This document shows, piece after piece, positions 9,136 to 17,598 of a stretch of 64,000 bases of DNA. A program made the translations under genes and the position numbers. Positions within the stretch are counted from its first letter, which is position 1, and every line of letters begins with the position of its first letter. The notes under the pieces were generated by a model. It made no database searches. It was not told the origin of the DNA and was given only the letters and a program-made list of their open reading frames with translations. This DNA is from Coralliovum pocilloporae. GTDB lineage: Bacteria; Pseudomonadota; Alphaproteobacteria; Rhizobiales; Cohaesibacteraceae. The stretch is taken from positions 1,244,001 to 1,308,000 of the forward strand of contig NZ_CP132542.1 of assembly GCF_030845175.1 (NCBI RefSeq). Reading direction: 5' to 3'.

Positions 9136-12100
9136 TCAGCCTTCTGTTGGCTCAAAAACCACCAGCAGATCCTTGGCATCAATCTGATCACCGGCCTTCA
9201 CCAGCACCTCAGCGATCACACCGCCACGTTCAGCGTGAATAGCGGTTTCCATCTTCATCGCCTCAATCGAGACAAGCACGTCACCTGCAGCGATCTCCTG
9301 CCCGGACTTAACAGCCAGCGTGGAGATGACACCAGGCATCGGTGCCGCCACATGGTCTCCATTTCCGTCCTCAGCCTTGCGCCGAACAAGGGCATCGCTT
9401 GCACCATGAGCCCGATCCGGCACCTTGATGATACGCGGCTGGCCATTCAGCTCGAAGAAGACCTTGACCTGCCCCTCATGATCCGGTTCACCGCGCCCAA
9501 GGCATCGGATTACCAGTGTCTTGCCTTTCTCCAGATCCACCAGAATCTCATCACCGGCCTTCAGACCATAGAAATAGACCGGGGTCGGCAGAACGGAGGT
9601 CGGGCCATAGGTATTTTCGGTTTTCGCAAACTCGGTGAAGACCTTGGGATACATCAGGTAGGACGCGAGCTGACGGTCATCAACATCACGGCCAATGGCA
9701 TTTCTGGCCACATCCCGCTCTGCTTCCAGATCGGCTTCATCCAGCAGAGAGCCAGGCCGCACCGTATGTGCTTCAGCGCCCTTCAGGATCTTGGCCTGAA
9801 GTTTTTTCGGCCATCCGGACGGCGGCTGTCCCAGATCACCACGGAACAATGTCACCACGGATTCAGGGAAAGCCACATCCTTGTTCGGGTCTTCCACATC
9901 AGCAACCGTCAGATCGGACGACACCATCATCAGGGCCATGTCGCCGACCACTTTTGAGGATGGCGTCACCTTGACGATGTCTCCGAACATCTGGTTCACA
10001 TCAGCATAGGTCTGGGCCACCTCGTGCCAACGGCTTTCCAGCCCGAGAGACCGGGCCTGCTCTTTCAGATTGGTGAACTGACCGCCCGGCATTTCATGCA
10101 GATAGACTTCTGATGCGCCAGCACGGAGATCGCTTTCAAAGGCCCGATACTGATTACGCACCGCTTCCCAGTAGAACGAGATCTGGCGAATGGTGCCGGA
10201 ATCAAGCCCCGTATCATGAGACCCGCCGCGAAGAGCCTCCGCGATAGAACCAAGACAAGGCTGAGAGGTAAGACCGGAGAAGGAATCCATCGCCGTGTCC
10301 ACAGCATCTGCACCTGCATCAATCGCAGCAAGAACCGTCGCAGCCGAAATGCCGGATGTGTCATGGGTATGGAAGTGGATCGGCTTGTCCGTTGCTTCTC
10401 TCAGAGCCTTCATCAGAACACGGGCAGCACCCGGTTTCATCAGACCGGCCATATCCTTGACGCCGATAATATGCGCTCCGGCCCGGTCCAGTTCCTGAGC
10501 CAGGTCAACATAATATTTCAGATCATATTTTGACCGGTTCGGATCAAGCAGATCGCCGGTATAACAGATCGCCCCTTCACAGAGCTTGTTCTCTTCACAG
10601 ATCGCATCAATGGAGATGCGCATGTTTTCCACCCAGTTCAGGCAGTCAAACACGCGGAACAGATCCATACCGTTACGCGCAGCCTGCCGGACAAAATACT
10701 TCACCACATTGTCCGGATAGTTGATGTAGCCAACGCCATTGGAACCACGCAACAGCATCTGCAGCAGGATGTTCGGAACGCGCTCACGCACTTCCGCCAG
10801 CCGCTCCCAGGGGTCTTCCGTCAGGAAACGCATAGCCACGTCGAAAGTCGCACCGCCCCAGCATTCCAGTGAGAACAGATCCGGCAACCCGCGAGCATAG
10901 GCATCAGCGATAGTGATGATGTCATGACTGCGCATGCGCGTCGCCAGCAGGGACTGGTGCGCATCCCGCATGGTCGTATCGGTGATCAGAGCCCGCTTTT
11001 CCTTGCGCATCCACTGCGCAACTGCATCCGGCCCATCGCCATCGAGAAGTTGCTTGGTCCCCGCTCTCGGTTCTCCGTCAAAAACCGGCACAACAGGCAG
11101 GGCAGCCTGCGGGTCCGGCTTCGGACGGCTTTTCGTCTCCGGATGTCCGTTGACGGAAACATCCGCAATATAGGTCAGCAGCTTGGTCGCACGATCCTGA
11201 CGCTTGACGGATTCAAACAACTCCGGCGTGGTATCGATAAACCGCGTTGTATAGCTGCAGTCCCGGAACTTCGGGTGATCAATAATGTTCTCGAGAAACG
11301 TCAGGTTGGTCGCAACGCCGCGGATCCGAAACTCGCGCAAGGCACGGTCCATCCGGTGGGCTGCTTCTTCTGCTGTCGGTGCCCAGGCTGTCACCTTTTC
11401 CAGCAGCGGATCATAGAAGCGGGTGATGACCGCTCCAGAATAGGCCGTTCCTCCATCCAGGCGGATACCGAAACCGGTGGCGCCGCGATAGGCCGTGATG
11501 CGGCCATAGTCGGGAATAAAGTTCTGCTGCGGATCTTCTGTTGTGATCCGGCACTGCAAAGCATGCCCATTGAGGCGGATGTCATCCTGTGCGGGAACAC
11601 CTGATTCCGCAGTCCCGATTGCAGCGCCATCCAGAATGTGGATCTGGGCCTTGACGATATCAATCCCGGTCACCTGTTCGGTGACCGTATGCTCCACCTG
11701 GATACGCGGGTTCACCTCAATGAAGTAGAATTTGCCGGTATCCGCGTCCATCAGGAACTCGACGGTACCAGCTCCCACATAGTCAACGGCTTCTGCAATC
11801 TTCTTGGCATAATCACAAAGCTCGGACCGCTGGGCACCATCCAGATATGGCGCAGGTGCACGTTCCACCACTTTCTGGTTTCGGCGCTGAATGGAACAAT
11901 CACGCTCGAACAGGTGGACGATATTGCCGTGAGTATCACCAAGAATCTGCGCTTCAACATGGCGGGCTCGTTCCACCAGTTTTTCCAGATAAACCTCATC
12001 CTTGCCAAAGGCAGCCTTGGCTTCACGCTTGGCCTCGGTGACTTCCCGCAAAAGGGTTTCTTCATCATGGATGGCCCGCATTCCGCGACCGCCGCCACCC

Positions 12101-12588
12101 CATGAGGCTTTCAGCATAACCGGATAGCCAATATCCGCCGCGAGGGTCTTGACCGCATCTATATCATCCGGCAGCGGATCGGTCGCCGGCATCACAGGCA
12201 CACCAACGGAGATAGCAAGATTGCGGGCTGAAACCTTGTTCCCCAGCGCCCGCATGGTATCGCCTGACGGACCAATGAAGACCAGACCGGCTTCAGCACA
12301 GGCATCAACAAATTCCGGGCTTTCAGACAGAAGACCATATCCTGGATGGATAGCATCCGCACCTGACTCCCGGGCAACCCGAATAATTTCAGGAATAGAA
12401 AGATAAGCCTCGATCGGCCCCATTCCCCTGCCAATCTGATAGGCCTCATCGGCTTTGAACCGGTGCAGCGCCAGCTTGTCCTCCTCGGCAAACACGGCGA
12501 CAGTTGCAATATCCAGCTCATTGGCTGCTCTGAAAACGCGAATAGCGATTTCGGAGCGGTTGGCGACAAGGATCTTTCTGATAGGCAA
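9136..12588 (-). CDS. pyc: Pyruvate carboxylase
   Basis: The 1150-residue single-chain biotin enzyme carboxylates pyruvate to oxaloacetate for anaplerosis. Domain order is biotin carboxylase (1-450, with KASWGGGGRGMR as the ATP-binding glycine loop), carboxyltransferase TIM barrel (about 530-800, starting LITDTTMRDAHQSLLATRMR), the central tetramerisation region, and the C-terminal biotinyl domain with the acceptor lysine in EAMKMET. The start is a TTG at 12588: it directly follows GGGAGG at a five-base spacing and yields the expected N terminus PIRKILVANRSEIAIRV. The upstream region shared with the divergent gene at 12807 holds two back-to-back palindromes. Confidence 0.97.
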   Translation of the reverse strand: MPIRKILVANRSEIAIRVFRAANELDIATVAVFAEEDKLALHRFKADEAYQIGRGMGPIEAYLSIPEIIRVARESGADAIHPGYGLLSESPEFVDACAEAGLVFIGPSGDTMRALGNKVSARNLAISVGVPVMPATDPLPDDIDAVKTLAADIGYPVMLKASWGGGGRGMRAIHDEETLLREVTEAKREAKAAFGKDEVYLEKLVERARHVEAQILGDTHGNIVHLFERDCSIQRRNQKVVERAPAPYLDGAQRSELCDYAKKIAEAVDYVGAGTVEFLMDADTGKFYFIEVNPRIQVEHTVTEQVTGIDIVKAQIHILDGAAIGTAESGVPAQDDIRLNGHALQCRITTEDPQQNFIPDYGRITAYRGATGFGIRLDGGTAYSGAVITRFYDPLLEKVTAWAPTAEEAAHRMDRALREFRIRGVATNLTFLENIIDHPKFRDCSYTTRFIDTTPELFESVKRQDRATKLLTYIADVSVNGHPETKSRPKPDPQAALPVVPVFDGEPRAGTKQLLDGDGPDAVAQWMRKEKRALITDTTMRDAHQSLLATRMRSHDIITIADAYARGLPDLFSLECWGGATFDVAMRFLTEDPWERLAEVRERVPNILLQMLLRGSNGVGYINYPDNVVKYFVRQAARNGMDLFRVFDCLNWVENMRISIDAICEENKLCEGAICYTGDLLDPNRSKYDLKYYVDLAQELDRAGAHIIGVKDMAGLMKPGAARVLMKALREATDKPIHFHTHDTSGISAATVLAAIDAGADAVDTAMDSFSGLTSQPCLGSIAEALRGGSHDTGLDSGTIRQISFYWEAVRNQYRAFESDLRAGASEVYLHEMPGGQFTNLKEQARSLGLESRWHEVAQTYADVNQMFGDIVKVTPSSKVVGDMALMMVSSDLTVADVEDPNKDVAFPESVVTLFRGDLGQPPSGWPKKLQAKILKGAEAHTVRPGSLLDEADLEAERDVARNAIGRDVDDRQLASYLMYPKVFTEFAKTENTYGPTSVLPTPVYFYGLKAGDEILVDLEKGKTLVIRCLGRGEPDHEGQVKVFFELNGQPRIIKVPDRAHGASDALVRRKAEDGNGDHVAAPMPGVISTLAVKSGQEIAAGDVLVSIEAMKMETAIHAERGGVIAEVLVKAGDQIDAKDLLVVFEPTEG

Positions 12589-12669
12589 GGCGACCTCCCG
12601 ATAAGATGCGGCAAGGCCGCAGGTAACGTGACTGACTTATACAAAAGGCGCAGTATCAAGAGAAGCAGT

Positions 12670-12684
12670 TTATGCGGCGCATAA
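12670..12684. promoter_or_regulatory. Perfect palindrome upstream of pyc
   Basis: TTATGCG-G-CGCATAA is a perfect 15-base palindrome about 80 bases upstream of the pyc start and 120 bases before the divergent gene at 12807. It has the size and symmetry of an operator. No regulator is identified. Confidence 0.4.
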
Positions 12685-12687
12685 TGG

Positions 12688-12702
12688 CATGTCACCGACA
12701 TG
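12688..12702. promoter_or_regulatory. Second inverted repeat beside the pyc palindrome
   Basis: CATGTC-ACC-GACATG is a perfect 6-bp inverted repeat only three bases from the preceding palindrome, in the same divergent intergenic region. The two may be sites for different regulators or one extended site. Confidence 0.35.
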
Positions 12703-12806
12703 ATTTTACTTGCTTATCAGGCCAAAGCAGGTAATGCGGAATTGTTGGAGGGGCCAGCTTTGCCCAAGACCTGCCGCATGGGAATTGAAGCGGTGAAGGA
12801 GGAAAA

Positions 12807-13640
12807 ATGCCAGGACACGTCATCCTCGTCATCATGGACGGGATCGGATACGAAACCGCCATTCGTGAATGTGGCTTTCTTGAAGGCGCGGTAGAACTGG
12901 GCTGGGCCAAACGCTGGAAGATGCGGGCAGCGCTCCCGACAATTTCAGCGCCCCTTTATGAGACATTGCACACCGGGCTATCCCCGCTTGAACATGGTGT
13001 TGTTGGCAACGAAGCCCTGAGACCCAGCATCAAGCCAAATGTGTTCCACAGCCTGCATGATCAGGGTTTCAGAACGGCAGCTGTGGCGCATTCCTATTTC
13101 TTTACGCTCTACAACAGGCGCTTCTACGACCCGATTTCAGATATCGAGGTGGAAGACGAGAGCCTGCCTATCCAGTATGCCCGCTTCTATTCCATGGAAG
13201 GGTACGGCAAAACCAACCCGTGCTCTCCGGCCGAAATCGACATGTGCGCTCAGGTGACCATGCTGGTCAAAAAGCACCAGCCCAACTATCTGCTCTATCA
13301 CACATGTGCAGGCGATACGCTCGGACATATCTACACATCCGATTCAGCCGAGTACCGGAAACAGGCCTGGCATATCGACAATGCCCTGTCCCGCACCCTG
13401 CCACTCTGGCTGGAAGCAGGATACGAGGTCCTTGTTACAGCCGACCATGGCATGAACACAGATGGCCATCACGGCGGCACCGGTTCGCTTGAGCGTGACG
13501 TGCCCTTCTACTATTTCGGCCAGGGTAATACTCAGCCAGAGGGCGACGTGCTCGATCAGCTCGGCGTCGCACCAACGATCCTTTCGCGGGTTGGCGCAGA
13601 AATTCCTGAGACTATGAAAGCAGACCTGCTCATAAACTAG
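12807..13640 (+). CDS. Alkaline phosphatase superfamily hydrolase (nucleotide pyrophosphatase/phosphodiesterase-like)
   Basis: The 277-residue protein has the alkaline-phosphatase-superfamily metal residues: Asp in VIMDGIGYE near the N terminus, a Thr nucleophile candidate in LPTISAP, and the Asp/His ligands in HTCAGDTLGH and TADHGMNTDGHHGG. This pattern fits type I phosphodiesterases and phosphonoacetate hydrolase-like enzymes. There is no signal peptide, so it should act in the cytoplasm. AAGGAGG precedes the ATG. It lies directly next to the choline transporter and oxidation genes, so release of choline or a related amine from a phosphoester is a reasonable but unproven guess. A strong terminator separates it from choV. 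Confidence 0.8.
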   Translation: MPGHVILVIMDGIGYETAIRECGFLEGAVELGWAKRWKMRAALPTISAPLYETLHTGLSPLEHGVVGNEALRPSIKPNVFHSLHDQGFRTAAVAHSYFFTLYNRRFYDPISDIEVEDESLPIQYARFYSMEGYGKTNPCSPAEIDMCAQVTMLVKKHQPNYLLYHTCAGDTLGHIYTSDSAEYRKQAWHIDNALSRTLPLWLEAGYEVLVTADHGMNTDGHHGGTGSLERDVPFYYFGQGNTQPEGDVLDQLGVAPTILSRVGAEIPETMKADLLIN

Positions 13641-13647
13641 ACAGCAA

Positions 13648-13677
13648 AAGGCCGCCCTTACGTCTCAGGGCGGCCTT
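13648..13677. terminator. Bidirectional terminator between the phosphodiesterase gene and choV
   Basis: AAGGCCGCCCT and AGGGCGGCCTT form a perfect 11-bp stem with an eight-base loop, located between convergent genes. Confidence 0.85.
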
Positions 13678-13705
13678 CAAGTCGTGGACATTTTCGGGAT
13701 AAGTG

Positions 13706-14869
13706 TCAGTTTCTCAGCAGACCACCATACACATCGGCATCATCCACCTTGCCGGTTATCACATCACCATCCCGGATCAGGACCGGCAAACCGGTTGCCA
13801 GTCGTGCCTTCATCAGATCAGTGACAGGCGTTTGCGCAGTCCCGCAGGCAACACGACCCTGGCCGTCAACATCATCACCAATTCCATCGTTCAGGTTCCA
13901 CAGAGAGGCATCCGCTCCATCCAGCAGGATCCGATTGTCTGCGGCCACGACAAGACGACCGGCTGCATCAATTCTGATGCCGTCCACACCAGCTGAGGCA
14001 GGAGAAATCGGGGACGTCAGCTCACTGGCCCTCAGCACGTTGAGCGGATTCATATGAGCGACGAAATCCGACACATATTCATTGACCGGATTGAGAACGA
14101 TATCCTGCGGAGTGCCGAACTGGACGATCCGCCCTCCTTCCATGATCGCAATCTTCGAGCCGATTTTCAGAGCTTCATCCAGATCATGGCTGACAAAGAC
14201 AATCGTCCGTTTCAGTTTCTGCTGGAATTCAAGCAGCTCATCCTGCAGGCGATTGCGAATAAGCGGATCAAGGGCCGAAAACGGCTCATCCATCAGCAGG
14301 ATCGGCGCATTGGTGGCAAACGCCCGTGCAAGACCCACCCTCTGCTGCATACCGCCAGACAACTCATGAACATATTTGTTTGCCCATTGGTCCAGATGCA
14401 CCAGCTTGAGCTGTTCCATGACCTGGTCACGACGCTTGGCCGCAGACAGCCCGGCAAGCTCCAGACCGAGACCCACATTCTGCTCAACAGTCCGCCAGGG
14501 CAGTAGCCCGAACTGCTGAAACACCATGCCGATGCGGGACAGACGCAACTGACGCAACTGGTCTGATGTGCAGGCGGACGGGTTGATCATGCCATTGCCG
14601 CTGTCAACCAGAACCTCACCACGGACAATTCTGTTGAGGCCGTTGACGGCCCGCAGGAGCGTCGACTTGCCGGACCCCGACAGCCCCATCAGAACAACAA
14701 TCTCACCTTCATGCACATCAAGCGAACAGCGATGCACACCGAGGATCTGGCCCGTTTGTTCCTGGATTTCCTCCCGCGAGAGGCCCTGATCCATCAAAGG
14801 CAGAGCATCTTTGGGATGGTCGCCAAAAACAATATCCACATCCTTGAACTGAACGACAGGTTTAGCCAT
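13706..14869 (-). CDS. choV: Choline ABC transporter, ATP-binding protein
   Basis: The 387-residue ABC ATPase of the quaternary-amine uptake family powers import of choline or betaine. It shows Walker A GLSGSGKST, signature LSGGMQQRVGL and Walker B ILLMDEPFSALD. A C-terminal extension beyond residue 290 corresponds to the degenerate CBS region of ProV/OpuAA-type proteins. The ATG at 14869 is chosen because GGGAGG lies just upstream and the start sits one base after the choW stop codon; an in-frame ATG at 14893 would overlap choW. It is the last gene of choX-choW-choV. Assignment to choline rather than betaine rests mainly on the betI-betA neighbours. Confidence 0.9.
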   Translation of the reverse strand: MAKPVVQFKDVDIVFGDHPKDALPLMDQGLSREEIQEQTGQILGVHRCSLDVHEGEIVVLMGLSGSGKSTLLRAVNGLNRIVRGEVLVDSGNGMINPSACTSDQLRQLRLSRIGMVFQQFGLLPWRTVEQNVGLGLELAGLSAAKRRDQVMEQLKLVHLDQWANKYVHELSGGMQQRVGLARAFATNAPILLMDEPFSALDPLIRNRLQDELLEFQQKLKRTIVFVSHDLDEALKIGSKIAIMEGGRIVQFGTPQDIVLNPVNEYVSDFVAHMNPLNVLRASELTSPISPASAGVDGIRIDAAGRLVVAADNRILLDGADASLWNLNDGIGDDVDGQGRVACGTAQTPVTDLMKARLATGLPVLIRDGDVITGKVDDADVYGGLLRN

Positions 14870-14870
14870 C

Positions 14871-15716
14871 TCAGCGTCCTCCCGTCTTGTCATTGCTGTT
14901 AAAGAACCGGTCCAGCATGATCGCGATCAGAACAATCGCAAAGCCGACCTCAAAGCCCTTGGCGATATTCACCTGATTGAGCGCCCGCAAGGTGGGCACA
15001 CCAAGCCCGGGAGCACCGACAAGTGCAGCGATCACGACCATGGACAGGGACAGCATGATGGTCTGGGTCAGGCCTGCCATGATCTGTGGCAGTGCATATG
15101 GCAGCTCGACCTTCCAGAGCAACTGACTTTTGGTGGCCCCAAAAGCTTCACCCGCTTCAATCAACTGCGTCGGCGTCGAGCTGACACCGAGATAGGTCAG
15201 GCGAATGGGCGCGGGAACCGCAAAGATGACAGTCGCAATCAGACCCGGAACCATACCGAGGCCGAACAGAATCAGCGCCGGGATCAGGTAAACAAAGGTC
15301 GGCACTGTCTGCATCAGATCAAGAACCGGCCGCAAGGCGTTGTAGAGCCAGGGCCGATGGGCAGACATGACCCCGAGCGGCACACCGATCAGCATACAGA
15401 CAAACGTGGCCGACAGGACCAGAGACAGGGTCTCAGTTGTCTCTTTCCAGTATCCCTGATTGATAATCAGCAACAGACCCGCACCAACAAAGACGGGAAA
15501 CCACAAGGTCCGCTTCACGTAATAGGCAAGACCGGCAGCCACTGCGACAACCGCCAGAGGATGCGGGGCCTGAAGAATGTACAGAACCGCATCAATCATT
15601 TGTTCCAGAATGAGCGCAATTGCATCAAACAGCCAGGCTGCGTTCTCCGTCAGCCAGTCAACGCCCCATTTCGCCCATTTCCCAATCGGGATCTTGGTCT
15701 CAGTCAGCCATTCCAT
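14871..15716 (-). CDS. choW: Choline ABC transporter, permease
   Basis: The 281-residue inner-membrane permease has about six hydrophobic segments and the binding-protein-dependent transport motif EAGEAFGATKSQLLWKVELP, where the EAA loop contacts the ATPase. The N-terminal 45 residues contain a hydrophilic amphipathic stretch, as in ProW. It lies between choX and choV and ends immediately before the choV start. A hairpin with a T-tract between choX and choW suggests that choW and choV are made at lower level than the binding protein. Confidence 0.9.
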   Translation of the reverse strand: MEWLTETKIPIGKWAKWGVDWLTENAAWLFDAIALILEQMIDAVLYILQAPHPLAVVAVAAGLAYYVKRTLWFPVFVGAGLLLIINQGYWKETTETLSLVLSATFVCMLIGVPLGVMSAHRPWLYNALRPVLDLMQTVPTFVYLIPALILFGLGMVPGLIATVIFAVPAPIRLTYLGVSSTPTQLIEAGEAFGATKSQLLWKVELPYALPQIMAGLTQTIMLSLSMVVIAALVGAPGLGVPTLRALNQVNIAKGFEVGFAIVLIAIMLDRFFNSNDKTGGR

Positions 15717-15796
15717 TGCTCACCCCTGACAAGCTTACCAGCATGCGCCCCACCCTCGGACAGCACATGGTCATACGATTCTGATTGTTCCTGAAG

Positions 15797-15824
15797 AAAA
15801 GGCCGGATGATTGTCATCCGGCCT
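15797..15824 (-). terminator. Intercistronic stem-loop between choX and choW
   Basis: On the minus strand, GGCCGGATGA and TCATCCGGCC pair perfectly around a three-base loop and are followed by TTTTC. It lies after choX but inside the transporter operon. A partial terminator here would give excess binding protein over permease and ATPase, as is common for ABC importers. Confidence 0.7.
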
Positions 15825-15887
15825 CAATTCAACACCGTCTGCATCCGGATCAGCATCCGGGCATCGGGCTGGAGGCTTCAAAGCCCC

Positions 15888-16829
15888 TTAAAGACCCAGG
15901 GAGCCCTTGACAGCAGCAAGACCTTCTTTGCCGTCCTGGGTCTTGACACCAGCCAGCCATGCATCCAGCTCACCCGGATTCTTCTTGATCCAGGCTTTCG
16001 CAGCATCGCCTGCGTCTTCACCATCATTCAGGATAGCGCCCATGATCTCGTTTTCGAGCTTGAGGCTGAATTTCAGGTTTTTCAGAAGCTGTCCAACATT
16101 CGAACACTCATCCGCATAGCCCTGGCGCACATTGGTGAAGACATTCGCACCACCGAAATTCGGGCCGAAGATGTCATCACCATCGTTCAGGTATTCGAGC
16201 TCGAAATTGGCATTCATCGGATGCGGTGCCCAGCCGAGGAAAACCACATGCTCATCACGCTTGGTCGCACGGGCCACCTGCGCCAGCATGCCCTGCTCGG
16301 ATGATTCAACCACATCAAAACCCTTCAGGCCGAACGTATCAGCGGCGATCATGTCGAGGATCAGGCGGTTGCCGTCATTGCCCGGCTCGATACCATAGAT
16401 CTTGCCGTCGAGCTTATCCTTGAACTTGGCAATATCCTTGAAGCTCTTGAGACCGGCATCATAGGTGTATTTCGGCACAGCCAGAGTATATTTCGCGCCT
16501 TCAAGATTAAGCGTCAGGGTCTCAACGGAACCGTCTTCACGATAAGGTTTGATATCCGCTTCCATGGTCGGCATCCAGTTGCCGAGGAAAACGTCAATAT
16601 CCTTGTTCTTAAGAGACGTGTAGGTCACCGGTACGGACAGGACTTTCACATCAGCAGTATAGCCAAGGCCTTCAAGCAGCGTCGAGGCAACAGCCGTTGT
16701 CGCTGTGATATCCGTCCAGCCTACATCAGAGAACCGAACTGTCTTGCAGGACTCAGGCTCTGCAGCGGCAGCGCCTGTTGCAGTCATCGCAACAAGGGCA
16801 ACACCGGCGAGAAGAGATTTGAATGTCAT
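15888..16829 (-). CDS. choX: Choline ABC transporter, periplasmic substrate-binding protein
   Basis: The 313-residue exported binding protein of the OpuAC/ChoX family has a signal peptide at its start (MTFKSLLAGVALVAMTATG, cleavage near AAA-AEP). The mature part begins with CKTVRFSDVGWTDITATTA and contains VFLGNWMPTM and VFLGWAPHPM, segments that carry the aromatic residues used to bind quaternary ammonium groups. The ATG at 16829 follows GGGAGGACATTCC; frames opening further upstream would bury the signal peptide. The gene is divergent from betI, and a 14-bp palindrome lies between them, so BetI probably controls both directions. Confidence 0.92.
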   Translation of the reverse strand: MTFKSLLAGVALVAMTATGAAAAEPESCKTVRFSDVGWTDITATTAVASTLLEGLGYTADVKVLSVPVTYTSLKNKDIDVFLGNWMPTMEADIKPYREDGSVETLTLNLEGAKYTLAVPKYTYDAGLKSFKDIAKFKDKLDGKIYGIEPGNDGNRLILDMIAADTFGLKGFDVVESSEQGMLAQVARATKRDEHVVFLGWAPHPMNANFELEYLNDGDDIFGPNFGGANVFTNVRQGYADECSNVGQLLKNLKFSLKLENEIMGAILNDGEDAGDAAKAWIKKNPGELDAWLAGVKTQDGKEGLAAVKGSLGL

Positions 16830-16967
16830 GGAATGTCCTCCCAGAAAAGTTTGATTGTTGACCATCAGATATTCCGCGATCCATGTCCACCCGCATCTCC
16901 CGAACAATCGCTGATCTGAATTAATTCAATCGGACCATGTCTTGAACGAGAGGTCAAGTTTTTATTG

Positions 16968-16981
16968 ATTGACTAGTCAAT
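16968..16981. promoter_or_regulatory. Candidate BetI operator
   Basis: ATTGACTAGTCAAT is a perfect 14-base palindrome in the choX-betI divergent region, 33 bases before the betI start. TetR-family BetI proteins bind AT-rich dyads at such positions and release them on choline binding. Confidence 0.6.
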
Positions 16982-17013
16982 TAAAAATAAGATGCAAGGA
17001 AGGGAGGGCAATC

Positions 17014-17598
17014 ATGCCAAAGGTCGGAATGGAAGAAATGCGCAGAAAAGCGCTGATTGGCGCAGCTGTAGACGCTATTCATGTGCATGGATTCTGCGAT
17101 GTAACCGTCAGCAAGATTGCCAAGCGCGCAGGGGTATCGTCCGGACTTGCCCACCATTATTTTGGCTCCAAAGCCGACTTGCTGGCAGCGACAATGCGCA
17201 GCCTGCTGACTGATCTCGGAGAGGGCATTCGCCAGCGGGTCCGCCTTGCGGGTTCCCCGCGCGCCCGCGTATCTGCCATTGTCGACGGCAACTTTGCACC
17301 AGACCAGTTTCAGCCCGCCGTTATCGCAGCCTGGCTTGCCTTTTATGTTCAGGCTCAGACAAGCGAAAACAGCAGACGCCTGCTGAAAATCTATTCCAAA
17401 CGCCTGATCAGCAATCTGACCTTTCACCTGAAAGAACTGACAGATCACGATCACGCCTTTCGCATCGCCGAAGGCATTGCCGCCCTGATTGACGGCTTCT
17501 ACATCCGGCGCGGCCTGAAAGACGGCCCGCCTGATCCGCATTCAGCCATTCGCATCATTGAAGATTACATCGAGATACAGTTGAGAGCCCGCCCATGA
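17014..17598 (+). CDS. betI: Choline-responsive repressor BetI (TetR family)
   Basis: The 194-residue TetR-type repressor begins [18 protein letters not shown], the conserved BetI opening. The helix-turn-helix is [20 protein letters not shown]. The C-terminal domain ends with the BetI-like [12 protein letters not shown] and a terminal helix. The ATG at 17014 follows AGGGAGGGC. Its stop overlaps the betA start (ATGA), so regulator and enzyme are co-translated. BetI is known to sense choline; control of both betA and the divergent choXWV operon is inferred from the shared palindrome. Confidence 0.93.
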   Translation: MPKVGMEEMRRKALIGAAVDAIHVHGFCDVTVSKIAKRAGVSSGLAHHYFGSKADLLAATMRSLLTDLGEGIRQRVRLAGSPRARVSAIVDGNFAPDQFQPAVIAAWLAFYVQAQTSENSRRLLKIYSKRLISNLTFHLKELTDHDHAFRIAEGIAALIDGFYIRRGLKDGPPDPHSAIRIIEDYIEIQLRARP

